A DNA stretch of 53,740 nt from Paenibacillus sp. FJAT-29882 (GCF_001510645.1 NZ_LMVB01000001.1:1816446-1870185); one strand, 5' to 3'; numbered from the stretch's first letter, positions 25,931 to 34,019 are shown. Program-made: numbers and translations. The notes: generated by a model from the letters alone, not told the origin.

Positions 25931-26344
25931 ATGAGTGAAATTTATTCTATAACGATTTTAGCTGGATTGGGTCTAATCGTTTTAATCAGTATCCTTGCAC
26001 ACTTTCTTATGAAAAAACGAACTCATAAAGATTTCTATCTTGTGATAATCGTGTGTGGTTTTTTCATGTTATGTGCGCTGTACTTGTTTGTTACAGGAAT
26101 AATAGACATAATTAATAATAACCTCGGGATTTATCAATCTGCTGAGGGGATTTGTGAAATTGCATTTTTTGAAGAAAGTAGTGGTCGTTTTGGTTCACAT
26201 CCGAGCTACTATAATATTTACATTGACGGTTTAAATATTTCAGCAGATGGCGAAGAATTTTCTTTCTTAAATGAAGAAACAGTCGCCTGTGAAGTGACTT
26301 ACTTAGATGCAACAGATACTTTAGTAGAAATACAAATCAAATAG
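25931..26344 (+). CDS. Hypothetical two-TM protein with exported domain
   Basis: 137 residues. Two membrane helices (about 5-27 and 35-62) flank a basic loop KKRTHKD. A small extracytoplasmic domain follows (FFEESSGRFGSHPSYYNIYIDGLNIS...). GATAGGAG lies 9 nt before the ATG and a strong terminator begins at its stop, so it is a self-contained gene. Family not recognised. Confidence 0.75.
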   Translation: MSEIYSITILAGLGLIVLISILAHFLMKKRTHKDFYLVIIVCGFFMLCALYLFVTGIIDIINNNLGIYQSAEGICEIAFFEESSGRFGSHPSYYNIYIDGLNISADGEEFSFLNEETVACEVTYLDATDTLVEIQIK

Positions 26345-26376
26345 GCACATTCGTTTCATGCGAATGTGCTTGTTTT
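26345..26376 (+). terminator. Rho-independent terminator
   Basis: GCACATTCG / CGAATGTGC perfect 9-bp stem with TTGTTTT, immediately after the stop of the two-TM protein gene. Confidence 0.85.
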
Positions 26377-26492
26377 AAAATTCCATTTACTTATATACGG
26401 TTCACCGTAGTTTAATATAAACTTATTTATTATAGCCCGATACATAAAGATGGAACCCAATTCTTTCTACCGAAAAGCTCCCTTTAACGGAA

Positions 26493-26981
26493 TTAGTCCT
26501 TTACTACCTCAACTCTTTTTATTGCACTTGTCAAGGTTAAGCCTTTTTTGGTTATCATATGTCCCTTTACGAGCAGGGTATTATATTCTCCATTGGATAA
26601 CTGTATATAACCTAAATCTTCTTTATCCTTTTCGAAATAAATGGTGTATTCATTGCCACCCAAAGTATTTAGTTCCCAGCTACCACCATCCTCCATTGCG
26701 ACATTGTCTGATATTCTCTCGGTGTAATATCCATTTTTGTCCTTCGCCAATTCGCCCACAAAGTATGTCTTTTCCCTTGTCTGTGTTACTAATAACTTTT
26801 CATCTTTGACTGTCGTAACCAAGTCAATATTCCCTTTAACATCTTCTTTCTGAATAAAATGTTTAAGAGCCTCTTCTTCATTGGAAAAATAACTACCTTT
26901 ATCATTTCCTCCACATGCAGACAGCCCGGCCAACAAAATACCCAATAAGAATACTGCTATAAATGCTTTAATCCCTTTCAC
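26493..26981 (-). CDS. Hypothetical lipoprotein
   Basis: 162 residues with a clear lipobox (LAGLSACGGNDKG). The mature part is a small, mostly beta domain (VTQTREKTYFVGELAKDKNGYY...EYTIYFEKDKEDLGYIQL). GTG start with GGAG 8 nt upstream. It overlaps the end of the small upstream gene by 14 bp. Function unknown; no transporter or enzyme genes adjoin it. Confidence 0.8.
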   Translation of the reverse strand: MKGIKAFIAVFLLGILLAGLSACGGNDKGSYFSNEEEALKHFIQKEDVKGNIDLVTTVKDEKLLVTQTREKTYFVGELAKDKNGYYTERISDNVAMEDGGSWELNTLGGNEYTIYFEKDKEDLGYIQLSNGEYNTLLVKGHMITKKGLTLTSAIKRVEVVKD

Positions 26982-27153
26982 CTCTGTTACTCCTCTCGTT
27001 ATAAACCGTAGATTCTAGCCCCTTATTCCGCAGTCTGACCCGTTTCTGAAAAAGGGGCGCGATAAGTAAAGATGTTTTTACCTTTCCTTTTCTCGCTAAG
27101 GACAACTGCCATATACAAAAAATAATTCCCACCAAGAACAATAGAAAAGCCAT
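26968..27153 (-). CDS. Small hypothetical membrane peptide
   Basis: 61 residues with one membrane helix (MAFLLFLVGIIFCIWQLSLA) and a basic tail. Its end overlaps the lipoprotein gene, suggesting coupling. The reading frame remains open upstream of the ATG without a clear ribosome binding site (QIALHIVDRFGVVS...), and that upstream part runs into a dispersed repeat, so the 5' end may have been replaced. Confidence 0.4.
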   Translation of the reverse strand: MAFLLFLVGIIFCIWQLSLARKGKVKTSLLIAPLFQKRVRLRNKGLESTVYNERSNRGERD

Positions 27154-27193
27154 GGAAACAACCCCAAATCTATCTACAATATGCAGAGCAATC

Positions 27194-27370
27194 TGGCCCT
27201 TTAATTGAACAAGGCCTTAAAATATTACATGAATACTCTATACAAATCTAGTTTACATAAAGGGAATTCCAGGAAGTAACCATACTAAAAGCCCCCTGAG
27301 TACCATTGGTACATCAGTGTTTTCAGCTTCTGAAGAAACCTCTCAACTGCATAAAAAAAGCTAGTTTTAT
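27194..27370. repeat. Long dispersed repeat, copy 3 (shortened)
   Basis: It contains CTGGCCCTTTAATTGAACAA, ATGAATACTCTATACAAATC, TAGTTTACATAAAGG, the CAGCTTCTGAAG segment and CTGCATAAAAAAAG in the same order as 587-810, with an internal block missing. Confidence 0.7.
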
Positions 27371-27386
27371 ACAAATATAAATTTAT

Positions 27387-27581
27387 TTAATCCTTTTTAC
27401 TTTGAGTGGCCTTAATTAATTCATCAAGCTTCTCATTTTTTTCTCGGTCTAATTTTGTTTTTTCATTCATGAACTTAATTACTTTGATTACAAAATAAAT
27501 GGAAAAACCAGTAAGAACTAAATAAAAAATAATAGGTAACAAAGCAAAAAGAGCAAATACTCCATCTCCACCGTTAATCAT
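27387..27581 (-). CDS. Small single-TM protein, 64 aa
   Basis: One long membrane helix (FALFALLPIIFYLVLTGFSIYFVIKVI) followed by a highly charged helix (NEKTKLDREKNEKLDELIKATQSKKD). GGGAGG lies 6 nt before the ATG. Its layout mirrors the 43-residue protein at 402-533, hinting at a recurrent small-protein type placed between the same repeats. Confidence 0.65.
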   Translation of the reverse strand: MINGGDGVFALFALLPIIFYLVLTGFSIYFVIKVIKFMNEKTKLDREKNEKLDELIKATQSKKD

Positions 27582-27680
27582 TTCAAACCTCCCGAATTGT
27601 TAAATCTATCAATATTGTACAGTATCTTTTTTAATTAAACTTCCATATTAGTGAAATAAGTACTAATTCCCCCTAATACG

Positions 27681-27770
27681 AATGTATAATTCTGTATAGT
27701 TTCGTACATTAAAGAGACCACCAATTTGGTGGTCGCGCTGTTGAATTAAAGCACCGATTAGTTGAAGTAG
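27681..27770. repeat. Composite repeat (AATGTATAAT...CGTACATT block, CCACCAA hairpin, GATTAGTTGAAG word)
   Basis: Same module order as 2509-2580, with hairpin CCACCAA / TTGGTGG and a terminal TTGAATTAAAGCACCGATTA word. Confidence 0.7.
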
Positions 27771-27791
27771 CAAAGTCTTTTAAATTCCATT

Positions 27792-28391
27792 TTAATTAGT
27801 AAGTAGGCTTTCATTTACATTTGTAATGAAACGAAAGGTTTCTTCCCCCGCCTTTTTATCCTTTATCGGTACAGAGTTCACAAAAATACCTTCCAGTTGA
27901 AAATCCTTGGTATCTATTGATTTATTTGAACTAAACAAATAGTAAGAACCATCCTTTACATACGATTTTTCAAATTCAATAAATACTGGCGAGGATACAG
28001 TGTGGATAAATGAGTTGGTATCTTTATTTTGTGTTGCCCCTACCGAGAACTTAATTATATCGTATGGAATAATTTCCATTTCTTTTTGATAGTCTGACAG
28101 GGATTGTTTTTTGAGAGTTAAAACATAATGATATTCCTTTTTATTGGAGTTATAATACTCTTGAATATTGTAGAATATATTATTTATTCCTGAGGTTGAT
28201 ATAACCTCACTTGATTTTGTATAGAATATTGTTTTATCGCTTAAACTTTGTAAACCTTTTACTTCTAAAGTAAATTGAGATTTGCTACTTGCTTCTACAT
28301 CTTTTTTCTTAGATAGTTCACATCCAACAGTTGGTAACACTAAAATTACGAGCAATAATCCAATATATAATCTTCTAATAATTACGTTCAT
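27792..28391 (-). CDS. Hypothetical lipoprotein
   Basis: 199 residues with lipobox VLPTVGCELSKKK. The mature region alternates short strands and helices with no recognised motif. GGGGATTT lies directly upstream of the ATG. Monocistronic and flanked on both sides by dispersed repeats. Function unknown. Confidence 0.75.
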   Translation of the reverse strand: MNVIIRRLYIGLLLVILVLPTVGCELSKKKDVEASSKSQFTLEVKGLQSLSDKTIFYTKSSEVISTSGINNIFYNIQEYYNSNKKEYHYVLTLKKQSLSDYQKEMEIIPYDIIKFSVGATQNKDTNSFIHTVSSPVFIEFEKSYVKDGSYYLFSSNKSIDTKDFQLEGIFVNSVPIKDKKAGEETFRFITNVNESLLTN

Positions 28392-28483
28392 AAATCCCCT
28401 TTCTTTAACCGGAATTCCCCTAATAATACACTTGATTTTATTGTTAATAATTTCCTCACATTTTTATTAAAGATATTATAGCA

Positions 28484-28640
28484 CCATTCTTCAACTATTG
28501 GCCTTGTTAGTTGAAGAATGGGTTTTCAAATGTATGATATTATATGTTTTCGTACATTCAAAAGATTTCCAAGACGGGGTTTTCTTCTTGAACCAACGCC
28601 ACCCGTTAACTTATTAAGCTAGATAAAAAAACTCAAGCAA
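28484..28640. repeat. REP-like palindrome plus composite repeat
   Basis: Perfect 11-bp arms TTCTTCAACTA / TAGTTGAAGAA (28487-28518), then AATGTATGAT...TCGTACATT (28528-28559), then TTGAACCAACGCCACCCGTT and TTATTAAGCTAGAT, as at 185-280. Confidence 0.75.
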
Positions 28641-28716
28641 AAACGCTACCCAAAATTTTTATTTTGGACAGCACCATCTAGCTACAATTCGTTAATTTTA
28701 ATGTTAACTGACTTCC

Positions 28717-29202
28717 TCAATACCCATACCCATATGGATATCCATAATCATATGGGTATTCATATCCATAACCATACGGGTATTCATATCCATAACCATA
28801 CGGATCATATTGAGGATAACCATATCCGTACCCATATCCAGGACTTAGCAAAGAACCAGCTAATAAGCCTCCTGTAAACCCTCCAAAGAATGGGCTACCG
28901 AACCCAAAGCCAGGTCTACCGAACCCTCCAAATCCCATACCAGGTCTACCGAATCCTCCAAATCCCATACCAGGTCTACCGAATCCTCCAAATCCCATAC
29001 CAGGTCTACCGAATCCTCCAAATCCCATACCAGGTCTACCGAATCCTCCAAATCCCATACCGGGTCTACCGAATCCTCCAAATCCCATACCGGGTCTACC
29101 GAATCCCATATGGCTAATAATTCTTTCATCATTTTCTATTTGTTGAGGTTGATTCCGTTGATCAACTTCGTCAGTCCAATATTGTAATTCTGTGTTCAAC
29201 AT
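28717..29202 (-). CDS. Gly/Arg/Pro- and Tyr-rich tandem-repeat protein (spore-coat-like)
   Basis: 161 residues: a 30-residue polar leader, then about seven copies of the decapeptide GFGRPGMGFG (residues 32-95), a hydrophobic Gly-rich bridge (FFGGFTGGLLAGSLLSPG), and a tail of YGYGYEYPYG-type repeats. GGAGGG lies 5 nt before the ATG. The composition resembles low-complexity spore coat or exosporium structural proteins, in which Tyr can cross-link. That assignment is inference; no coat gene is adjacent. Confidence 0.6.
   Translation of the reverse strand: MLNTELQYWTDEVDQRNQPQQIENDERIISHMGFGRPGMGFGGFGRPGMGFGGFGRPGMGFGGFGRPGMGFGGFGRPGMGFGGFGRPGMGFGGFGRPGFGFGSPFFGGFTGGLLAGSLLSPGYGYGYGYPQYDPYGYGYEYPYGYGYEYPYDYGYPYGYGY
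28911..29110. repeat. In-gene tandem repeat, 30-bp unit
   Basis: Six full 30-bp units (28921-29100), almost identical at the nucleotide level, with partial units at both ends. They encode the decapeptide array of the Gly-rich protein. Synonymous differences are few, implying recent expansion or gene-conversion homogenisation. Confidence 0.95.
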
Positions 29203-29663
29203 AATCCCTCCTCTATTTTATTTTTTAAACACAATAAATAATATGTAAGACTTCGTGTGAATTCTTGGGTATTTAACTAGATCCGGAAATATACTCCGCA
29301 ACGGCAATTAAACCACGCTGAAACAGCCTTGATAATGCCGGTTATCAAGACCTAAATTTAAAAAAGATAAGAAAATAAAAGGATATTACATATCTTATAT
29401 GTCTAATATGTAATATCCTTTCTTATTCCACAATTGCGCCCTTTAATGGAGTAACTAAATTTGACCTCAGTCTTAAAATTAATTAATTCTTATTCAACTA
29501 ACGCTACCCGTTAGTTGAACAAGAATTAATGGCTGCCGATAAAACAACCATATCTTGAACCAACATATAGTGAGTAAAACTACTTCAGCTGGGTAGTATA
29601 TGTTTAGGATGGTGTGCTTTCATCATTAGCATATTCCCCATTAATAAACAAGGAAGTGAATAG
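29203..29663. other. Gene-free stretch with three strong inverted repeats
   Basis: CTTGATAA-TGCCGG-TTATCAAG (29329-29350); a 16-bp perfect stem AAAGGATATTACATAT / ATATGTAATATCCTTT (29378-29421); and a REP-like 11-bp palindrome TTCAACTAACG / CGTTAGTTGAA (29493-29519). No open frame explains the first two; they could end or form a small RNA. Confidence 0.6.
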
Positions 29664-29963
29664 ATGAATCAGAGTAACGAACGCAATAACTTTGGTGGAA
29701 ATGTAGAAGAAAGTGGCAGCAATCAAGCTGGTAGTAATGCTAATCAAGGTGCGAGTGACTTTGGTGAAGCAGCAGCAGCAGGAACTCTTAATGGAGCCGT
29801 TGCGGGTGCTATGATAGGTGCTCAATTTGGACTAATTGGTACTGTAATAGGCAGTGTTTCAGGCGGTGCTATTGGTAACCAGATTGTAGAGGGGGCTGAA
29901 GTCGATGACAAAACAGCTTCCAAAAATCATGATGAGAGCAATAATAACTCTATAAATAAGTAG
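29664..29963 (+). CDS. Glycine-zipper small protein
   Basis: 99 residues. A polar Asn/Ser/Gly-rich N-terminus, then a glycine-zipper hydrophobic segment (GTLNGAVAGAMIGAQFGLIG, then TVIGSVSGGAIGNQIVEGAE, about residues 39-78), then a charged tail. Gly-zipper segments of this kind pack as paired membrane helices. AAGGAAG lies 7 nt before the ATG and a terminator follows. It could be a small membrane or bacteriocin-like peptide, but no leader-processing or export genes are nearby. Confidence 0.65.
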   Translation: MNQSNERNNFGGNVEESGSNQAGSNANQGASDFGEAAAAGTLNGAVAGAMIGAQFGLIGTVIGSVSGGAIGNQIVEGAEVDDKTASKNHDESNNNSINK

Positions 29964-30004
29964 CAGGCACTTTACAAAAATGTATTTGTGTTAATCTCAC
30001 CAAA

Positions 30005-30036
30005 AAAGGACCGTCAAAAAGACAGTCTTTTTTTTC
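30005..30036 (+). terminator. Rho-independent terminator
   Basis: AAAGGACCGTC pairs with GACAGTCTTT (one mismatch and G-U tolerated) and runs into T8. It ends the glycine-zipper gene. Confidence 0.7.
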
Positions 30037-30105
30037 ACTAAAGCACCCGTTAGTTTAAGTACATTAATTCACAATTTTTCAAGAAATATTAACATAAATT
30101 CCCGT

Positions 30106-30153
30106 AAAAAAATCACCTCGCCCCTAATAAGACAATAGAGGTAGGTGATTTTA
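30106..30153 (-). terminator. Rho-independent terminator of the 36-aa gene
   Basis: AAAATCACCT / GAGGTGATTTT arms with a T-run on the minus-strand side, 29 bp after the stop of the small gene at 30182-30292. Confidence 0.65.
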
Positions 30154-30181
30154 ATCAAACTTTTTTATAAAAGAACACTAA

Positions 30182-30292
30182 TTAGTTCTCGACAGCTTTC
30201 TTGTTAGATTTCCATTCAATCCCACTAGAAACACATCCAAAACTTACTATTAATAAAAGGACAAGTAGCGTATTATGTAACCAATTTGGCAT
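30182..30292 (-). CDS. 36-aa membrane peptide
   Basis: ATG 30290-30292 preceded by GGGAGG with 6-nt spacing. The product is MPNWLHNTLLVLLLIVSFG followed by CVSSGIEWKSNKKAVEN: one membrane helix and a short basic/polar tail. A terminator follows. The complete signal set (ribosome binding site, ORF, terminator) supports a real small gene. Function unknown. Confidence 0.6.
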   Translation of the reverse strand: MPNWLHNTLLVLLLIVSFGCVSSGIEWKSNKKAVEN

Positions 30293-30803
30293 TAGAAAAC
30301 CTCCCTTAATTTAACCTACACTTCGTCTTTATCCTCAATAATCTTGCCTCATCAGTTCAATAAGAAAAAGTGGTGCCGCAGCAACCCGCTTTGGAACTAA
30401 TGTACCCGTTCCAAATTATAGTCATAGCCGAATACAATTTAACACATTAAAAGTTCAGACACTAATATTTTATTGAACAAACCTGCCCCATTAGTTTAAG
30501 AAGAAAAAAGAGCTCCCTAAGAAACCCCTGTTGTTCGACTAAAGCACCCGTTAGTTTAATAAGAACAGCGACGCTAATTCAACAATCGCGTCCGATAATG
30601 GAAGAAATAGGGGAACTAAAACAATAACTTGTATTTACATACCTCATTGACCTATGTCTAATTATTCAAAAGCATTGTCATTTTTCTACTGATGGTTTCC
30701 ATTCCAAAAATCTCATAGTGGCTTTTAGGTTAAACTTCTAAACATTTAAATCTAACGATGTTTCATCTTTACTTTAAGATCAAATGAATTATTCTCTTTA
30801 TTT
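30293..30803. other. REP-rich intergenic stretch
   Basis: About 510 bp without a gene. It carries at least four REP-like words within 30390-30600, including TGCCCCATTAGTTTAAGAAG, TTCGACTAAAGCACCCGTTA and TCAACAATCGCGTCCGATAA. The rest is AT-rich sequence without visible structure. Confidence 0.6.
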
Positions 30804-31409
30804 TTAATGGTCCCGCCCAAATGCTTTTGTCTTAATATTTTTCTTATCAAGAAATTCTTCTATTTTTTTCTGTTCTCTTCCATTCACCACATCACTTTTA
30901 TTCATTATTGATTCAATGTTTATTTTCGAAAAGATCTCTTTATTTATGTCATCTGTAAAATTACTGAGAATTTCATCTAGTTCAGAAAGAAGCTCATTGT
31001 AAGCTGTAATGTACTGGCTAATTCTTTCAGACTCTTCTTGATATTCTTCAGGTAATGTATTATTTAAGATATAGTTAGAAAAATTCTCATCATTTTCTTT
31101 TGTAAGCTTGGTAATTTTGGCTAACTTCTCTAATTCATTTTTATTTAATTCCTTTTCTTCATCTATAATCTCTTGAAATGGGTAACTAGCATTATCTAAT
31201 TCGTCATGACTGTCTAGATATGTTTTTATGCTTAATTTCATTTCTTCTTCGTCAATTACACTATTTTGTTTTTCAGAGGTGAAAATTTTACCAGGAATCT
31301 CTACGGTCTGCGTAGAAGGGATTTCATCCTCTGTAGCGTCAATATTTTCTCCCTGCGAACATGCGCTTAATATAAAAAGAATTAAAAAACTAAAAAACAA
31401 TTTTCTCAT
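30804..31409 (-). CDS. Hypothetical lipoprotein of the PadR operon
   Basis: About 201 residues with lipobox LILFILSACSQGEN, then a Glu/Asp/Lys-rich, predominantly helical mature part. ATG 31407-31409 overlaps the DUF1700 gene stop and follows GGGGGAAG; the longer in-frame start lies inside that gene and is rejected. Third gene of the operon; its role may relate to sensing or envelope stress. Unrecognised family. Confidence 0.75.
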   Translation of the reverse strand: MRKLFFSFLILFILSACSQGENIDATEDEIPSTQTVEIPGKIFTSEKQNSVIDEEEMKLSIKTYLDSHDELDNASYPFQEIIDEEKELNKNELEKLAKITKLTKENDENFSNYILNNTLPEEYQEESERISQYITAYNELLSELDEILSNFTDDINKEIFSKINIESIMNKSDVVNGREQKKIEEFLDKKNIKTKAFGRDH

Positions 31410-31975
31410 AATGATTTCTTCCCCCTTGTAATTGACATGTTCCATCTCAAATATTTTGTAAATAGTATGAAAGAGAATTTTGCTATATAATACCCTAGGA
31501 ATGCTAAAAGAGAACCTATAATAAGCCCTTTTATGGACTCGAGGATTTCTCCACTTCCAATTGTACTAAATCCATTAATAAATCCCATTACAATTAAAAT
31601 TAGTGGAGATAGAATCATGATAGGAACCCCAATGATATAAGCTAATATAAATGGTGTAAGTATTAGCAGCATAAATAAACTCACTATAATAATAATACAA
31701 TTCATTACACTTAATCCCATAATTGAAAACAATGCCGTAAACATATTTCTAATGCTTTTTTTCTCTTCAACCTTATTAATAGCATAAACAGCGTTTAATT
31801 CTTTAGCTATTTGTTTAGGTGAACCAAGGGCTTCTACAATCTGACTTTCTATTTTTCCTTCTCCTACACCAATCATAAAATATTCCTCATAATCTTGTAA
31901 GATTTCCTCTTTTTCATTTTTGGGTAGCTTCCGTAAATACTTTTTTAAAATTAACAAAAATTGTTTTTTACTCAA
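31406..31975 (-). CDS. DUF1700 (HAAS-domain) membrane protein
   Basis: 189 residues. The N-terminal HAAS signature is clear ([27 protein letters not shown], then [21 protein letters not shown]), followed by three or four membrane helices. DUF1700 proteins are encoded directly after PadR regulators and act with them in envelope responses. TTG start overlaps the PadR stop by 4 bp (TTGA), with GGAGG upstream, so translation is coupled. Confidence 0.9.
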   Translation of the reverse strand: MSKKQFLLILKKYLRKLPKNEKEEILQDYEEYFMIGVGEGKIESQIVEALGSPKQIAKELNAVYAINKVEEKKSIRNMFTALFSIMGLSVMNCIIIIVSLFMLLILTPFILAYIIGVPIMILSPLILIVMGFINGFSTIGSGEILESIKGLIIGSLLAFLGYYIAKFSFILFTKYLRWNMSITRGKKSL

Positions 31976-32292
31976 GGGAGATCCGCCTCCATAATTAATT
32001 GATTTACTCCCTCAGAGAACTCCTTCCACTCGTCCACTAAGTGATGTAAGTATGCACGACCTTTATCAGTAAGCCTATAATATTTTCTTGAAGGGCCTTC
32101 ACTGGATTCTTGTAAATATGTTGTAAAATACTCTTCCTTTGTTAATCTTCTTAATAAAGGATAGACAGAACCCTCCGATATTTCAATTTGCTCAGAAATC
32201 CTCTGGACGAGTTCATATCCATATCGATCCTTCTTATCAAGCAGTACAAGTACGCATAGTTCTAGAACGCCTTTTTTAAATTGCACATTCAA
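31972..32292 (-). CDS. PadR-family transcriptional regulator
   Basis: 106 residues from TTG 32290-32292, which has GGGGTGAG 6 nt upstream; a longer in-frame start adds an unrelated leader. Winged-HTH motifs: [45 protein letters not shown] and the wing [19 protein letters not shown]. First gene of the PadR-DUF1700-lipoprotein operon, probably autorepressing through the long inverted repeat upstream. Confidence 0.9.
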   Translation of the reverse strand: MNVQFKKGVLELCVLVLLDKKDRYGYELVQRISEQIEISEGSVYPLLRRLTKEEYFTTYLQESSEGPSRKYYRLTDKGRAYLHHLVDEWKEFSEGVNQLIMEADLP

Positions 32293-32349
32293 GGAATACT
32301 CACCCCGTCTCTTTATTGTTATGTACAATTTAATATAAGGTACCACATA

Positions 32350-32412
32350 ATATACAGTACCTATCTATAAAATACATTATATGGTTATATTTTACAGATA
32401 GGTACTGTATAT
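32350..32412. promoter_or_regulatory. 23-bp inverted repeat upstream of padR (candidate operator)
   Basis: ATATACAGTACCTATCTATAA (arm from 32350) matches the reverse complement of the arm ending at 32412 with one mismatch over 23 bp; the spacer is 17 bp. TACAGTACC is repeated again as GTACC/GGTAC half-sites close by. It is positioned just upstream of the PadR gene. Confidence 0.6.
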
Positions 32413-32459
32413 TGCAAGGTACAATATATAACCATACTACTTTAAAAGTGTTATACCGT

Positions 32460-32700
32460 AAAATGGCCCGATTGTTGAACACAAGTTAAACAACACTGTT
32501 CAACTAACCTGCCAGTTAGTTGAAGATGGGGTCTTCTTCTTGAACTGATTTCCCCCATTAGCTTAATAAGCTAGCTTAAAAAACTCCTCATATTTTATTT
32601 CAAAAAGAGTTTACATAATCACCCTTATAGATACTGAAAAAGGATCTTCGGTTGGAAGATCTTTTTAGCTGCTTGTTCAATTAAAGCGCCCGATTGCGGA
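32460..32700. repeat. Composite dispersed repeat (second full-length relative of 245-400)
   Basis: REP palindrome TTCAACTAAC / GTTAGTTGAA (32500-32525), then CCCCCATTAGCTTAATAAGC, AACTCCTCATATTTTATTTC, GAGTTTACATAATCA, the GGATCTTC / GAAGATCT hairpin and TTCAATTAAAGCGCCCGATT. Module order equals that at 245-400. Confidence 0.8.
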
Positions 32701-32788
32701 AGAAAAAGGTACCAATACAAATGGCTTTCAATAATACATCTTTGTTATATTATGATAATTGATGAATTGAATGATTTGGAGGCATACT

Positions 32789-33310
32789 ATGGAACGTTTT
32801 ACTTATCAAGTACCTAGTAATGTACATATTTCAACAATAATGCCGATAATAAATGAACATAGTAAAACTGTTTTCGAAATGCGAAAACAGCAACATAGAT
32901 TCCTTGCCCGTATCGTTAATGGGCTATTACGCTATGGCATACCCTATTGTTATAAAATTGCAAATGAGTATACAAAACCTCTTTATACTATAGACTGTGT
33001 ATTCCCTGGAGTTCGCTATAAATTGACCGAACATTCATCCTCACAAATAGTGCAAATTGTCCCCCATAGAGTTCAATTAATTGAAAAGGCGTACTCGTTT
33101 AGACTTGATAGCCACGAATATTATTTTGAAAAGGACTATACAAGTTCCGGTTACTTAAAATATAACAATCAACAGGTTGCTACTGTTTCAATGCCCATTA
33201 AGAAAGATATTTCTTTGGAATCTGATACTATTATTATAAAAGCAACTACTCAGGAATTCGCAGCTCTCGCTGCAGTTCTATATCATACGTTTTATTATTA
33301 TGGTGCCTAA
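32789..33310 (+). CDS. Hypothetical protein, possibly tubby C-terminal-domain-like
   Basis: 173 residues from ATG 32789, with TTGGAGG 6 nt upstream. Predominantly beta: MERFTYQVPSNVHISTIMPI..., KPLYTIDCVFPGVRYKLTEH..., SYYFEKDYTSSGYLKYNNQ. The pattern of short strands with Y/F-rich edges resembles the tubby/LURP-one-like domain of Bacillus proteins. No signal peptide. Function unknown; the family call is tentative. Confidence 0.55.
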   Translation: MERFTYQVPSNVHISTIMPIINEHSKTVFEMRKQQHRFLARIVNGLLRYGIPYCYKIANEYTKPLYTIDCVFPGVRYKLTEHSSSQIVQIVPHRVQLIEKAYSFRLDSHEYYFEKDYTSSGYLKYNNQQVATVSMPIKKDISLESDTIIIKATTQEFAALAAVLYHTFYYYGA

Positions 33311-33389
33311 AATAAATCTGTGTTCGACTAAAGCACTCGATTGCTGAATATTATTTCACCTTAAAGAAACGCCCCTTTACTTAAGAGGT

Positions 33390-34019
33390 TTATATCTGTT
33401 TAATATGTTCTTTTATTTTTTGGATAATTGCTTTATAAAATGAAATTTGATGTGGTACGAATTTATTCCTTCCCACATATTCTTCAATCAAAGTCTTATT
33501 ACCATCTTTATTTATTTCAAATCCCTTTATTTCAATTGTTTCTCTTTCACCTAACCAAAGTTTTGTAAAATCGTTAAATTCTGCTTTCACAATACCTGCA
33601 ACTTCTTCTGCTTGAAGTGTAAAGTCATCAAATGTATTCGCACTCTTATATAAAAAAACGTTTGCTAATTCCTTATCAATAAAGTTTTCTTTAATTACAC
33701 AATAATCAAATACTCCTAACGGTACTAATTCATCAAATGGGACATCAATTCCTATTTCCTCCTTTATTTCCCTTACACCATCCCTAACTGTTTCATCAGC
33801 CAATAAATGTCCAGCAGCAGTAATATCCAAAAGATTTGGATAGTCTTTTTTTATATCACTACGAAGCTGTAGATAGATATAATCTATTCCTTTTTCATTG
33901 CTGACGAACCAGCAATGAAACGCTTCATGCCAATATCCAATTCTATGTACATCCTTACGAGAAGCAACACCTATTTGATTTCTTTCTTTGTCAAAAATTC
34001 TTAATTGTTCATGTTCCAT
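33390..34019 (-). CDS. NUDIX hydrolase
   Basis: 209 residues. The Nudix box is complete (GHLLADETVRDGVREIKEEIG, about residues 69-89), with the Glu pair for metal. The N-terminal MEHEQLRIFDKERNQIGVASRKDVHRIGYWHEAFHCWF is typical of the IPP-isomerase-like/YfcD branch. Probably hydrolyses a nucleoside or isoprenoid diphosphate. ATG 34017-34019 follows GGGGAT; the earlier in-frame start lacks a site. Confidence 0.88.
   Translation of the reverse strand: MEHEQLRIFDKERNQIGVASRKDVHRIGYWHEAFHCWFVSNEKGIDYIYLQLRSDIKKDYPNLLDITAAGHLLADETVRDGVREIKEEIGIDVPFDELVPLGVFDYCVIKENFIDKELANVFLYKSANTFDDFTLQAEEVAGIVKAEFNDFTKLWLGERETIEIKGFEINKDGNKTLIEEYVGRNKFVPHQISFYKAIIQKIKEHIKQI

Noticed and set aside
28911..29110. 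Regular 30-bp repeats considered as a CRISPR array
   Set aside because: Units are contiguous without unique spacers and lie in frame within a coding sequence.
28860..29132. Alternative-frame ORFs over the Gly-rich repeat array on both strands
   Set aside because: They arise because a 30-bp unit keeps all frames open; only the Gly/Arg/Pro frame has a start, ribosome binding site and sensible ends.
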